Origin: Pseudoflavonifractor sp. An85
Lineage (GTDB): Bacteria > Bacillota > Clostridia > Oscillospirales > Oscillospiraceae
Direction of reading: 5' to 3'
NCBI RefSeq assembly: GCF_002161235.1
Contig: NZ_NFHE01000001.1
Coordinates: 124,001-188,000, forward strand
DNA length: 64,000 nt
Shown: piece after piece, positions 41,091 through 49,672 of the stretch
Layout: every line of letters begins with the position of its first letter
How positions within the stretch are numbered: position 1 is the stretch's first letter
The notes under the pieces: generated by a model
The model's input: only the letters and a program-made list of their open reading frames with translations
Database searches by the model: none
Told to the model about the DNA's origin: nothing
Position numbers and translations under genes: made by a program

Positions 41091-41173
41091 ATTATCCGAG
41101 ATATTCAACTATCCGAGGAAATTTTCAAATAGTGGCTATATATAAGGATTTCAAAGAAATTTCCTCGGATAAT
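41091..41173. repeat. RIT left terminal recombination region
   Basis: ATTATCCGAG (41091), CTATCCGAGGAAATTT (41109-41124) and its inverse AAATTTCCTCGGATAAT (41157-41173) form a set of subterminal repeats. The same set occurs inverted at 44207-44289. These are the best candidates for recombinase binding sites. Confidence 0.7.
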
Positions 41174-41226
41174 CTTTCTCTACATGATACAGTTAAAGTC
41201 ACCAAAGAAAACAGGAGGCTTTAACC

Positions 41227-42198
41227 ATGAGACAAAAAACAAATGAAAACAAATCAACATCTTGTGTGTATCAGGAACTGAATCCAGAGATGGACGCTTT
41301 CCTTGCGGGATATCTTGAAGATGGGCGGCACAGAGGTTTGCGGGAAAGCACCATCCATCTCCATGACAAGATCGGCCATTACTTTTTATCCGCTGTAACT
41401 GAAACAGGCTGTTTGAAGCCACAGGAAATGGATGCCCACAGTATAGGGGCTGCCTGCCTGAGAATCCGCAGCAGGTGGTATCTTTCACATATCCGCACTT
41501 TTCTCCGGTATGCTTATCATTCCGGATATACCGGCAGGGATTACAGCGGTGTCGTCCCTCTCTTTAAAAGGCCGCAGCCGTACCCCTCTGTTTACACGGC
41601 AGAGGAAATCCTGAAGATTGAAAACAGTGTTGACCAGGATTCTCCGCATGGGAAACGTGACTACGCTGCTCTGCTCCTTGCGACACGCCTTGGAATCAGG
41701 AGCGGCGATATTTCATCCATGACGTTTAAGGAGCTGGATTTTGAGGGGAATTTAGTCCGGCTTACGCAGCACAAAACAGGCATTCCCATTGAACTTCCCA
41801 TGGTTCCAGATGTAAAAGACGCTTTAAAGAGATATTTACAGGAAGAACGTTCCGACTATGACAGCCCATATGTGTTCCTGCGCATTGTCCCGCCTTACAG
41901 CCATATCTCTGTTCAGGCAATCACTAAGATTGTAAGGACTGCCATAGCGGCAGCCGGGATTGACCCTGACGGGCGAAAACAGGGCCCCCATGCTTTCCGC
42001 TCATCCCTTGCAAGCTCCATGGTCAATGACAACATCCCTTATGAAGTGGTAAGGAAAACTCTAGGGCATACAGACCAGAACGCCATCCGTTCCTATGCCC
42101 GGCTGGATTTGGAACAGCTTCGGGGATACGCCCTCCCGGTAATGGAGGCGGCGGGCACATTCGCCGCTTTCCTTGAGGGGAGGTGCTCCCTGTTATGA
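41227..42198 (+). CDS. ritA: RIT tyrosine recombinase A
   Basis: The product is 323 residues from ATG 41227 behind CAGGAGG. The N-terminal core-binding domain spans aa ~1-110; the catalytic domain has ATRLGIRSGDISS (first Arg), the Lys of HKTGIPIE, HAFRSSLASS (HxxR) and LGHTDQNAIRSYARL (His, Tyr). It overlaps ritB by four bases (ATGA), so the trio is translationally coupled. The recombinase most likely exchanges DNA at the flanking inverted ends together with RitB and RitC. Confidence 0.88.
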   Translation: MRQKTNENKSTSCVYQELNPEMDAFLAGYLEDGRHRGLRESTIHLHDKIGHYFLSAVTETGCLKPQEMDAHSIGAACLRIRSRWYLSHIRTFLRYAYHSGYTGRDYSGVVPLFKRPQPYPSVYTAEEILKIENSVDQDSPHGKRDYAALLLATRLGIRSGDISSMTFKELDFEGNLVRLTQHKTGIPIELPMVPDVKDALKRYLQEERSDYDSPYVFLRIVPPYSHISVQAITKIVRTAIAAAGIDPDGRKQGPHAFRSSLASSMVNDNIPYEVVRKTLGHTDQNAIRSYARLDLEQLRGYALPVMEAAGTFAAFLEGRCSLL

Positions 42199-43181
42199 AG
42201 GAGTTTCAGTCCGTTTTCAGAAACGAATTGGAAGAATACCTGAAAATCAATCAGGGTACTGTCAATGAGGACACCTTGCGGAATACACGCAGAGTATTGC
42301 TTTCCTTCGATTCATCGCTGGCGGAAGAAAATACAAATGTGATTTCAGAAGCGGCAGTGAATCGATGGATCAGAGAAATCCGCCAGACAAACGCAGCCAA
42401 AACGGTCAGCGACAAGGTAAGTTATCTCCGTAAATTCCTGCGGTATCTCCAGTATAAAGGTTACCGTGTTTTTATGCCGGACTGCCCCAAAACATCAGAC
42501 AGCTATGTCCCATATATCTTTTCAGACGAGGAAATACAAATCCTTCTGGCCCGCGCCGACAGTTGGGCCGACAAACATACAGACCCGAAAATCTGTCAGA
42601 CCGACATGGAGTTCTGTATGCTGCTGCGGATGCTCCTTGGGTGCGGGTTCCGGCTGGGTGAGCCGCTCGCCGCCAAAGTCAAAGATATAAATTTCCAAAG
42701 CGGAACCATCCTGATCCGCCATGCTAAAAACAATAAACAGCGTGTCATCCCAATGGATGTGACCCTGACGCAGATGCTGGAAAGATACTGCATCGCTATG
42801 GGGATCAAAACAGAGCCGGAAAGCTATCTGTTCCCGTCATCCAAAAACAAAGGGGCTGCCGTCAGCAAAGGGACTTTTGATTTACGCTTCCGGAACCTTT
42901 TACAGGAAACCGGCCTGTATGTTCCGGGCAAGGCCCATTCAAGAGGCCAGTGCCTTCATTGTTTCCGTCACTATTTTGCCATCCATTCCTTTGCGCAGGC
43001 AGAACAGAACGGACGGCCAGCGGAAGATTCTGTGCCCTTCCTGTCGGTCTATCTTGGACACCATGACATGGATGAGACAGAAAAATACCTGAAATTCAGC
43101 GGCGACATGTTTCCGGAATATATAGAGCTGTTTGAAGATTTTGCTTCCGGCGTATTTGCGGAGGTGGCATATGAGGAATAA
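42195..43181 (+). CDS. ritB: RIT tyrosine recombinase B
   Basis: The product is 328 residues from ATG 42195 behind GGGGAGG; the upstream GTG at 42183 is less likely. Catalytic residues: GCGFRLGEPLAAK (Arg), HAKNNKQRVIP (Lys), CLHCFRHYFAIHS (HxxR), LGHHDMDETEKYLKF (His and Tyr). The N-terminal core-binding domain is intact. All five residues are present, so this is not decayed. Overlap with ritC (ATG 43171 before TAA 43181) preserves coupling. Confidence 0.88.
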   Translation: MKEFQSVFRNELEEYLKINQGTVNEDTLRNTRRVLLSFDSSLAEENTNVISEAAVNRWIREIRQTNAAKTVSDKVSYLRKFLRYLQYKGYRVFMPDCPKTSDSYVPYIFSDEEIQILLARADSWADKHTDPKICQTDMEFCMLLRMLLGCGFRLGEPLAAKVKDINFQSGTILIRHAKNNKQRVIPMDVTLTQMLERYCIAMGIKTEPESYLFPSSKNKGAAVSKGTFDLRFRNLLQETGLYVPGKAHSRGQCLHCFRHYFAIHSFAQAEQNGRPAEDSVPFLSVYLGHHDMDETEKYLKFSGDMFPEYIELFEDFASGVFAEVAYEE

Positions 43182-44199
43182 AAAACTTCCTGAATTCACG
43201 TTCCTCCTGGAACAGTTTTTTACGGAATATATGCCGCTCTCATCAGGGCTTTCCCCTAATACCGTCAGATCCTACAAGCATTCTTTCCGTCTCCTGTTCC
43301 AGTACATCCATCAGGTCAAAAAGAAAGAAGCCGGTGAGATACTGTTCCGGGATCTGGATTATGAGACAGTTGACGGATTCTTACGGTGGATTGAGACAGA
43401 ACGGGGATGCTCGGTATCCACAAGGAACCTCCGGCTTTCAGCGCTTGCTTCTTTTGCCGCTTATGCACAGAACAGGAACTTTGAAGCGACGACTGTGTTT
43501 GCCAATGCGGTCAGGAGGGTGCCTGTAAAAAAGAAAGCCATTCAGCCGAGGACTATCTTTACCCTTAGCGAAGTGTCCGTCCTGCTCCGGCTCCCAGACC
43601 CTGAAAAACGCCTTGGATTCCGTGACCAGGTTCTTTTGAACCTGATGTATGCCAGCGGGGCAAGGGCACAGGAAATCTGCGACCTCAAAGTCAGGGATTT
43701 CTTTAAGGAAAAAAATCTGTATAAACTGACAATCACTGGAAAAGGGAATAAAACCCGCAGGATCGTAATCGCAAGCCCCAGCGGAATCCTTCTGGAACGG
43801 TATCTGATAGAAACAGGGCGTGCCGGACAGGCAGATGCATATATCTTTACCAGCCAGACCCATCCGCAGATGACGATTTCCTGCATCGAAGAGATTTATA
43901 AAAAGTATGTTGCCATTGCGAGGGCCGAGAACCCGGGAATGTTTTTGGAAAAACGCTATACCCCACATACCATGCGGCATACAACCGCCACGCATATGTT
44001 AGAGGCCGGGATTCCAATGATGGCAATCAAGAACTTCCTCGGGCATTCCTCAATCTCTACGACCGAACGGTACGCTGAGCTTTCACAGGGGACTGTGAAC
44101 AGGCATATCCGGGATTGGAACGAGAAATGGTTCTCCCAGCAAAAGGAAAGTTCTGTAAAACGGAAAAAGGAGAATCAGTTGCCGGACTTTCTAAAATAG
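43171..44199 (+). CDS. ritC: RIT tyrosine recombinase C
   Basis: The product is 342 residues from ATG 43171 with GGAGGTGG before it. XerD-like: an N-terminal SAM-like domain (FTEYMPLSSGLSPNTVRSYKHSFRLLFQYI), catalytic YASGARAQEICDL (Arg), TGKGNKTRRIVI (Lys), PHTMRHTTATHML (HxxR), LGHSSISTTERYAELS (His, Tyr). A basic tail follows. It is the closest of the trio to XerC/D. The gene ends 8 bases before the right inverted end. Confidence 0.88.
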   Translation: MRNKKLPEFTFLLEQFFTEYMPLSSGLSPNTVRSYKHSFRLLFQYIHQVKKKEAGEILFRDLDYETVDGFLRWIETERGCSVSTRNLRLSALASFAAYAQNRNFEATTVFANAVRRVPVKKKAIQPRTIFTLSEVSVLLRLPDPEKRLGFRDQVLLNLMYASGARAQEICDLKVRDFFKEKNLYKLTITGKGNKTRRIVIASPSGILLERYLIETGRAGQADAYIFTSQTHPQMTISCIEEIYKKYVAIARAENPGMFLEKRYTPHTMRHTTATHMLEAGIPMMAIKNFLGHSSISTTERYAELSQGTVNRHIRDWNEKWFSQQKESSVKRKKENQLPDFLK

Positions 44200-44310
44200 T
44201 TGTTACATTATCCGAGGAAATTTCTTTGAAATCCTTATATATAGCCACTATTTGAAAATTTCCTCGGATAGTTGAATATCTCGGATAATGCGCCCTTGTA
44301 AACAAGGGAC

Positions 44311-44607
44311 TTACGGCTTGTTCCCGGATTTCGGCAGTTTTGCGGCCAGTTCCGCCGCCCCCGGAAGATGGGACAGGGCAATCAGGAACGCCTTGACCTC
44401 TACGCCGGGAAGGTCGGGGGCCAGAGGGAAAATGCCCTCCAAAATAGCCCCGCGTTCAATCAGGCGGCGGGTGCGGGCCTTGCGTTCCTCGTTGCGCTGC
44501 TTGTTCTCCAAAATCTTCTGGCGATTCTCAAGCTGACGGATTTCCTTCAGGACTTCTTCGCGCCCGTCTTTTTTCTGTTTCGCTTGGGTGGTGATTTCTT
44601 TGTGCAT
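44311..44607 (-). CDS. DUF3847 family protein (right arm)
   Basis: The product is 98 residues, nearly the same as the left copy: a coiled-coil N-terminus (VLKEIRQLENRQKILENK) and the VEVKAFLIALSHLPG end. Differences such as TTQAK for TAQAK, DGREE for DEREE and PDLPGVE for ADLSGVE show that the arms are old enough to have diverged. It overlaps the paralogue 3 gene as on the left. It is probably an accessory protein of a lost relaxase. Confidence 0.8.
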   Translation of the reverse strand: MHKEITTQAKQKKDGREEVLKEIRQLENRQKILENKQRNEERKARTRRLIERGAILEGIFPLAPDLPGVEVKAFLIALSHLPGAAELAAKLPKSGNKP

Positions 44608-45086
44608 ATCGCGTCCTCCTTCAGCGGCTCCATCCAGCCGCGCTTGATATAATATTTCTGCAACTTGATAATGGCGTTGCGAACCGTGACGATGGCCGCT
44701 GATGTCGTAAAGCCTTCGGCCTTGGCAATCTCCTTAAACTGCTTGCCCTCCCAAAACCGGGCATGAAGGCAGCTCGCCTGCCGGGGCGTCAGGGTGGCAA
44801 GGGCCTCCCGGAGCCGTTCCATCATCAGGGCATGGGCGGCCTCCTGTTCCCGTTCCGTTTCTTTCTCCATCAGAATATCTTCCGGGGAGATGACCTGTTC
44901 CGGGAAATGGTGTTCTATGCCGGGGGAAGCGTCCAGAGAATAACAGTGATAGTGCTGCTTGGCGTCATTTGCGTTCTCTGCGCGGCTTTCCTCCACAATG
45001 GCGTCTGCAACCTCGTCCGGCACTTCCACAAAAGTGTCCTTCTTGCAAATCGGGTAGTAGTATTTTTTCAGGTTGAGGGTTTTCAT
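44547..45086 (-). CDS. Sigma-like protein, paralogue 3 (right arm)
   Basis: The product is 179 residues from ATG 45086. The C-terminal HTH (ATLTPRQASCLHARFWEGKQFKEIAKAEGFTTSAAI) is almost the same as in the left copy. The N-terminal ~60 residues differ more (KKYYYPICKKDTFVEVPDEVADAIVEESRAENAND against PLYETDTFIELPDEIADAI), so this half has evolved fastest or was exchanged with a relative. It has the ribosome binding site and ATGA coupling seen on the left. Confidence 0.78.
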   Translation of the reverse strand: MKTLNLKKYYYPICKKDTFVEVPDEVADAIVEESRAENANDAKQHYHCYSLDASPGIEHHFPEQVISPEDILMEKETEREQEAAHALMMERLREALATLTPRQASCLHARFWEGKQFKEIAKAEGFTTSAAIVTVRNAIIKLQKYYIKRGWMEPLKEDAICTKKSPPKRNRKKTGAKKS

Positions 45087-45544
45087 AGGCCGCTTGTCCA
45101 TTTCCGGCGTATGAAGTACCGGCGCAGCCGCCGGAGCGCCGCATGGATGGACTTCCCAGCCTGGGATGGGGTGATCCCCTCCATCGCGGCAATGTCCTTC
45201 ACTTTCATCCCCAGCATATACCGGGCATGGACGCGGCGGGCCTGCGCTGGGGTCAGAGAGGAAATCGCCTCATAGAGCCGCCGGAGCAGTTCGGCGTATT
45301 CGGCCTGCGCCTCCTTTTCCATCAGGCAATCCTCCGGCGATGGCTGCGCCCAGCCGATGGCGGCGTTCTCAATCCCATCGTCGCAGTCAAGGGAGTAAAA
45401 CGCCTTGTAGCGGTACATCTTGCGCTCCCTGGCGGCCTCGGCCCGCTTGTCCAGCAGGAACGCTTCAACGATTTCATCCGACACCTCCACAAAGGTGTCC
45501 TCGGTGCAGAACGGGTAATACTGTTTGAGGTTGATGGTCTGCAT
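45083..45544 (-). CDS. Sigma-like protein, paralogue 2 (right arm)
   Basis: The product is 153 residues from ATG 45544 (MQTINLKQYYPFCTEDTF). It differs from the left copy at only a few positions (EIVEAF, IENAAIG, EAISSLTPAQ, WTSGL). The HTH ARYMLGMKVKDIAAMEGITPSQAG is unchanged, which suggests that DNA recognition is conserved under selection. It overlaps paralogue 3 by four bases. Confidence 0.78.
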   Translation of the reverse strand: MQTINLKQYYPFCTEDTFVEVSDEIVEAFLLDKRAEAARERKMYRYKAFYSLDCDDGIENAAIGWAQPSPEDCLMEKEAQAEYAELLRRLYEAISSLTPAQARRVHARYMLGMKVKDIAAMEGITPSQAGKSIHAALRRLRRYFIRRKWTSGL

Positions 45545-45554
45545 AGGCCCGCCC

Positions 45555-46007
45555 TCACTCTGCCGGGAAAAGGCAGTCATAGCAGCGGCGTATATTTCGC
45601 AGCCCCCGCCGGATTGCAATGCTGACCTTGCTGCTGTGTACGTCCTCCATCCGGGCAATTTTCGGCTGGCTGATACCGGCGATGTAGTAGGCCCGGACGC
45701 GGCGGGCCTGAGTGGGGGTGGCATGGGCCAGGGCCTCCGGCAAGGCGGCCAGCAGACGCAGATGGGCGGCCCGTTCCTCGCGCTCCAAAAGAATTTCCTC
45801 CGGCGATCTGCCGTGTTCCAGCGCGTAGTTCTCCGTCCAGCTATATGCGTCCAGGGAGTAGTAGGCGCGGTGGTAGACCTTCCGGCGCTCATAGTTGTTC
45901 ATCTCGCGCTGGGCCTGCCGCATGACCTCCCAAACTTCATCGCTGACCTCCACAAACTCGTCATGCCGGTAGTGGGGATAAATCCACCGCAGATTGATTG
46001 TTTTCAT
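45555..46007 (-). CDS. Sigma-like protein, paralogue 1 (right arm)
   Basis: The product is 150 residues from ATG 46007 behind AGGAGG. It keeps MKTINLRWIYPHYRHDEF and the HTH YYIAGISQPKIARMEDVHSSKVSIAIRRGLRNIRR. Compared with the left copy, changes cluster in the HTH itself (VGINQPEIARMEG versus AGISQPKIARMED), so promoter recognition might differ between the two modules. The function as a sigma-like factor is inferred from the fold. Confidence 0.78.
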   Translation of the reverse strand: MKTINLRWIYPHYRHDEFVEVSDEVWEVMRQAQREMNNYERRKVYHRAYYSLDAYSWTENYALEHGRSPEEILLEREERAAHLRLLAALPEALAHATPTQARRVRAYYIAGISQPKIARMEDVHSSKVSIAIRRGLRNIRRCYDCLFPAE

Positions 46008-46110
46008 AGGCTTACCTCCTGAAAATGGGAGAGGCGGGCAGCTTGTCCGCTGTCCGCCTCCCGCTGGGATAAGGGAAACAATCCCTTTCACTTGGTAGCC
46101 CGAAAACAGG

Positions 46111-46524
46111 TCATTCGTTAAGCCTGTTTTCAAAGAAATTTATAAATTTTTTTCTGACTGCCTCCACACTCTGATACACGGCCACTTTGGAGCAGCCGCA
46201 CACCGCCCCGATCTCCGCAAGAGTCAGCCCGTCCAGGGCATAGAGCAGGAACCGGCGGCGCTGGGCCTCGGTGCAGGTGTCCAGGACGGCCATCAGCTCA
46301 CCCAGCGTTTCCATGCGGCAAAGGTATTCCTCCGGCGTTTCGCCGTAGATACCCACGCCCTCGGTGGCAACTATGTATTCGTCAAACTCCCGGCCATCCC
46401 AATGCCGCCGCTGCTCATGGGACAGGTTCTCGGCTTTGTGGTCGGCCCGGTCAAGAAATTCATAGACTTCCAGTGTGACCTCCACGGCCACAGCTTGTCC
46501 GTTATAATTGATGGTGACTTCCAT
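46111..46524 (-). CDS. Sigma-70 region-4-like protein (right arm)
   Basis: The product is 137 residues from ATG 46524, nearly identical to the left copy at 38857-39270 (INYNGQ for IHYNGQ, PEEYLCRMETLGELM for PEDYLCRKETLGELT, FINFF for FIKFF). The region-4 HTH LTLAEIGAVCGCSKVAVYQSVEAVRKK is kept. The hairpin next to its ribosome binding site is also conserved in the DNA (46530-46560), showing that both coding and leader parts are maintained. Confidence 0.8.
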   Translation of the reverse strand: MEVTINYNGQAVAVEVTLEVYEFLDRADHKAENLSHEQRRHWDGREFDEYIVATEGVGIYGETPEEYLCRMETLGELMAVLDTCTEAQRRRFLLYALDGLTLAEIGAVCGCSKVAVYQSVEAVRKKFINFFENRLNE

Positions 46525-46993
46525 CTGCCTTTCCTCCGTTCAGATTTTTGCGGGAAAATCTGAACGGGGCGGCGGGGAACGACACCGGGGGCAAGGTTCG
46601 GGCCATGTTGGCCCGATGTTCCGGCCCCACAGGTATGAAAAAGCGCCCGGACAGCATGAAGCTATTCGAGCGCAAAAAACACGGTATTCAGTTACATTGT
46701 GACAATTTTCGCACTGGCTGCCAGACGGGGCAGGTTCGGTGGCTGGGCTTTTTTTAACAAATTAGGCGGATGAACGATGCAAAGAAACACGGCGATACCT
46801 CCATGATACCGCCGTTCCAGACATTATGGGCGTGTTAAGCAGCCTGCCCTTCGGCGGTTTTTTCTTTTCTGCCGCCGGGCAGTACATTCTTTCCTCAATT
46901 TCTTATATCTTAGCCTATAATCCTCACAAAATCCTCACAGCATAACAGCGTTTCGACATAATAACACGCTGAAATCTCGCAAGTTTGTGACAA

Positions 46994-47030
46994 TTAGAAA
47001 ACCGAAGGCAGAATGCCCCCGGTTTTCTAA
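46994..47030 (-). terminator. Hairpin after the FtsX permease gene
   Basis: TTAGAAAACCG pairs with CGGTTTTCTAA (11 bp) with an inner GGCA/TGCC stem. The remaining 46756-46993 carries no supported gene; a CTGCCC..CGGCGG/CCGCCG..GGCAG structure occurs near 46843-46888. Confidence 0.55.
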
Positions 47031-47084
47031 TGGATTCAGTCGCTTATTTAGATGTCCTTATTCAGCTACCTATGCCGGACAAAC

Positions 47085-49658
47085 TCAATTTTGATGAAGC
47101 CTTTCAATAATGCTGCTTTTGGCAAATTGTCGGTAAAGAATTGTGGGAATAATTACTGTCAAGCAGATAAGAAACGGATAAACAATCAACATCGGCCAAA
47201 TTACAAAGTGATAAGTGAAGAACCAGAAACTACTTGCTATCGCCTGCACAATGATTAGAGAGAACAGCACCCCAACGATCAACGAGGCTATAATTGTTCC
47301 CACAGCATAATACAAGCCCTCATAGGACAACATCCGTTTGAGCTGTCTGCCTGTCATGCCAATACTTTGGAGCATAGCAAATTCTTTTTGCCGCGTAATA
47401 ATGCTTGTCAATACCGAGTTGATGAAATTAACTATACCGATCAGACCAATAATAACACTTAAAGCACCGCCGATTGTAATAATAAGGGATGTCATGCTAT
47501 TAAAAGACTGAACATAGGTTTCTTTCGATTCATAGTCCATACTTGGCTCAATATTTTCCACATAGTTGCTTAAAAAGCTGTTCATATCGCTGTCCGTCCC
47601 GTCCTTAACATTGAACGGAAAACTTACCAAAAGGAGATTGAGGCAGAGCGGCTTGAACTGTTCTGTGGGCAAATAAAAACGTGCCGCGCCCGTGTTTCGC
47701 TCTGTATCGGTATTTTCATTGATAAGAACTTTTGCCATAACGGTAAGGTCAAAGCTGTTATCCAGTGTACCGGCTAACCCGTTCATCTTCCAGTGATGAA
47801 AGGTGATCGTATCTCCAACATGGATAGATGGATTGTCAATTATATTCCCATTGTCATCCATTGTAAGCGCGTACAGCGTGTATTTTCCCGTTTTAAGAGC
47901 GTCCCAATCAATTTCGCCCTCGACTACATCCATCGAGTTTAGAAGAAAATCGTCTGCCCCATACAGAGCAATAAGAGGATTTCCATATTCGTCCTTGTTG
48001 TAATTTGTTACGGCGTCTGTTTCAGCGGAAAATCTTTCTTCTGTCACCTTGCTGGAATATAGTCTGCCGCCATCCTCGTAGGCGTCCTGTTGTTGGACTG
48101 CACTGATAAAGGTTTCGGACAAGTATGTTTCACTGCGGGCGAAGTTATAGTTGAAATAGTCCGCGGAAGAAATGATAAAATCCTTGTTTAAGAACTTCTC
48201 AACATACTTATCAATATCAAAACCACTGGATAGAGTAAATACGGTGTTAAACAGTACCAAGCTCAATGTCATAGACACGATTACAAGGATTGTTCGTTTT
48301 CGATTTCTCCCCAAATTTGCCAAGGCCATCCGATGAATTTTTGCGCCGCTGGTTGATTTTTTTACAGCCAGACGCTTCTTTGTTTGAAATGCGCCTGCGT
48401 CATTTTCTGTGTAGCGGATAGCCTCAATCGGTGAGATCGCTCCCGCTATTTTAGCTGGTTTTCGCACACTGATAGAAACAGTAACAAAAGCAAAGATAGC
48501 CGAGCCAATGAATATCAGCGGATTTACTGTCACCACAACGCCAGCGTCGGAAGTATAAGTTGTGCCGTTCATCAGAGCCGGAACTAAAGCGCGGCCAATG
48601 AAAAAGCCGATAATCAGGCCAATGGGGATACCTACCGCAGACAGAAGCAGGGCCTGTTTGTTGATAATCTTTTTGATCTGCCGCCTCGTGGTTCCCAATG
48701 TTTTAAGCTGCCCGTAAGACTGAATATCTTGAATAACAGAGATTTGAAAAATATTGTAGATAATCAAATAGCCTGTTGCCATAATCGCGAGTATTCCCAC
48801 AATACCGGCAATAAACAGGGCGGAATTTTCACTGATAGGGCTGCTTTGATAAGCGGGACTGACACGGGCGACAATATAGTTTTCGTCTGTGGGCTGTCCT
48901 CCAAGCGTGTCACAGGTGTAGCCGGTTTCTGTAAGGAGCTGCTGCAATTTTTCTTCTACGGAGCCGCTGCCACGGAACATGATATACGCCGTCACAATGC
49001 CAGAATAATCATTGTCCACAGGATAGGTATAGGTGAGTAAGTCGGCATGGCTATCTATAAAGGCTTTCGATATGATAATACGTCCGATATTACTTAGGCT
49101 GTCTGTTTCCCAAAAGCCGCACAGTGTAAAATCAGTTGTGTACTTCTTGCCCTTGATTTCATAATCAAGGGTGACTGTCGCGCCGATTTCAGCCGGAACC
49201 CCCAATGCCTCTAATGTCTTTGTGTCGGCTATGATCTCATTTTCAGCTTCGGGGCGGTGTCCTGTTGTCGGCTCGTATCTGGCAAATTCCAATGCGGTAT
49301 CATCCATATACCACATATCAGAACGCCATTTCGCAAGCCCCGGATTGTTAAGATGGTAAGAAACTGCCTTTGTATAGGCAATTCGGTCAATCAATTCGTT
49401 GCCCTTTACATCATCAAAAACTTCGTCACTAATGTAGTTGAGAACAGCTTGACCGTCCCCGCCCATCTTTCGGATATTTTGGTCTTGCACCGTATCAATT
49501 AAACCGGAACCCAGTGTGAAGATCGTTGTGAACAAGACGGTTGTAAGAATAATGGCAACAATAGCAATGATATTCCTGCTTTTGCTGGCCTTAAAGTACC
49601 GCCTGGACAATTTCTTAATAATGGGTCTGTTATTGTTGCCAAATAAAATATCGTTCAT
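47085..49658 (-). CDS. ABC transporter permease, FtsX/SalY type (857 aa)
   Basis: ATG 49658 (MNDILFGNNNRPIIKKLSRRYFKASKSRN) follows GGGGGTG; an ATG at 49676 lacks a ribosome binding site. The layout is one N-terminal helix, a ~220-residue extracellular domain, three helices with an FtsX fold (aa ~275-400, IVGILAIMATGYLIIYNIF), a second helix and extracellular domain, and a final FtsX block (LIITIGGALSVIIGLIGIVNFI ... ITRQKEFAMLQSIGMTGRQLKRML). Two FtsX repeats are typical of large permeases linked to peptide resistance. It acts with the ATPase at 49673-50338. Confidence 0.85.
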   Translation of the reverse strand: MNDILFGNNNRPIIKKLSRRYFKASKSRNIIAIVAIILTTVLFTTIFTLGSGLIDTVQDQNIRKMGGDGQAVLNYISDEVFDDVKGNELIDRIAYTKAVSYHLNNPGLAKWRSDMWYMDDTALEFARYEPTTGHRPEAENEIIADTKTLEALGVPAEIGATVTLDYEIKGKKYTTDFTLCGFWETDSLSNIGRIIISKAFIDSHADLLTYTYPVDNDYSGIVTAYIMFRGSGSVEEKLQQLLTETGYTCDTLGGQPTDENYIVARVSPAYQSSPISENSALFIAGIVGILAIMATGYLIIYNIFQISVIQDIQSYGQLKTLGTTRRQIKKIINKQALLLSAVGIPIGLIIGFFIGRALVPALMNGTTYTSDAGVVVTVNPLIFIGSAIFAFVTVSISVRKPAKIAGAISPIEAIRYTENDAGAFQTKKRLAVKKSTSGAKIHRMALANLGRNRKRTILVIVSMTLSLVLFNTVFTLSSGFDIDKYVEKFLNKDFIISSADYFNYNFARSETYLSETFISAVQQQDAYEDGGRLYSSKVTEERFSAETDAVTNYNKDEYGNPLIALYGADDFLLNSMDVVEGEIDWDALKTGKYTLYALTMDDNGNIIDNPSIHVGDTITFHHWKMNGLAGTLDNSFDLTVMAKVLINENTDTERNTGAARFYLPTEQFKPLCLNLLLVSFPFNVKDGTDSDMNSFLSNYVENIEPSMDYESKETYVQSFNSMTSLIITIGGALSVIIGLIGIVNFINSVLTSIITRQKEFAMLQSIGMTGRQLKRMLSYEGLYYAVGTIIASLIVGVLFSLIIVQAIASSFWFFTYHFVIWPMLIVYPFLICLTVIIPTILYRQFAKSSIIERLHQN

Positions 49659-49672
49659 TTTCAACACCCCCA

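Larger units (their letters stand above)
38625..41173. repeat. Left arm of 2.55-kb inverted repeat
   Basis: From the A7 run and GCCCAACCACC at 38625 to ATTATCCGAGG (reverse) at 41173, the sequence matches 44207-46755 in reverse orientation. The innermost ~115 bases are identical; further out, scattered substitutions occur. It holds four sigma-like genes and DUF3847. Confidence 0.85.
41174..44206. mobile_element. Recombinase-in-trio (RIT) element core
   Basis: Three overlapping tyrosine recombinase genes, each with full catalytic residues, are bordered by long identical inverted ends. Tandem trios of this kind define RIT elements (compare Tn554 TnpA/B). There are no cargo genes. It sits exactly at the mirror axis of the region. 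Confidence 0.85.
44207..46755. repeat. Right arm of 2.55-kb inverted repeat
   Basis: Inverse copy of 38625-41173. The ends are ATTATCCGAGG at 44207 and GGTGGCTGGGC plus T7 at 46755. All five genes keep the same lengths as in the left arm; amino-acid changes are few. Confidence 0.85.

Noticed and set aside
41227-44199. Tn554-type transposon (tnpA, tnpB, tnpC)
   Set aside because: Tn554 has a large TnpB and a small non-recombinase TnpC; here all three are recombinases of 320-345 aa with full catalytic residues, which fits RIT.
38625-46755. Pure assembly palindrome
   Set aside because: The arms differ at many scattered positions, so they are not one sequence read twice; a mis-join at the identical inner ends is still not ruled out.
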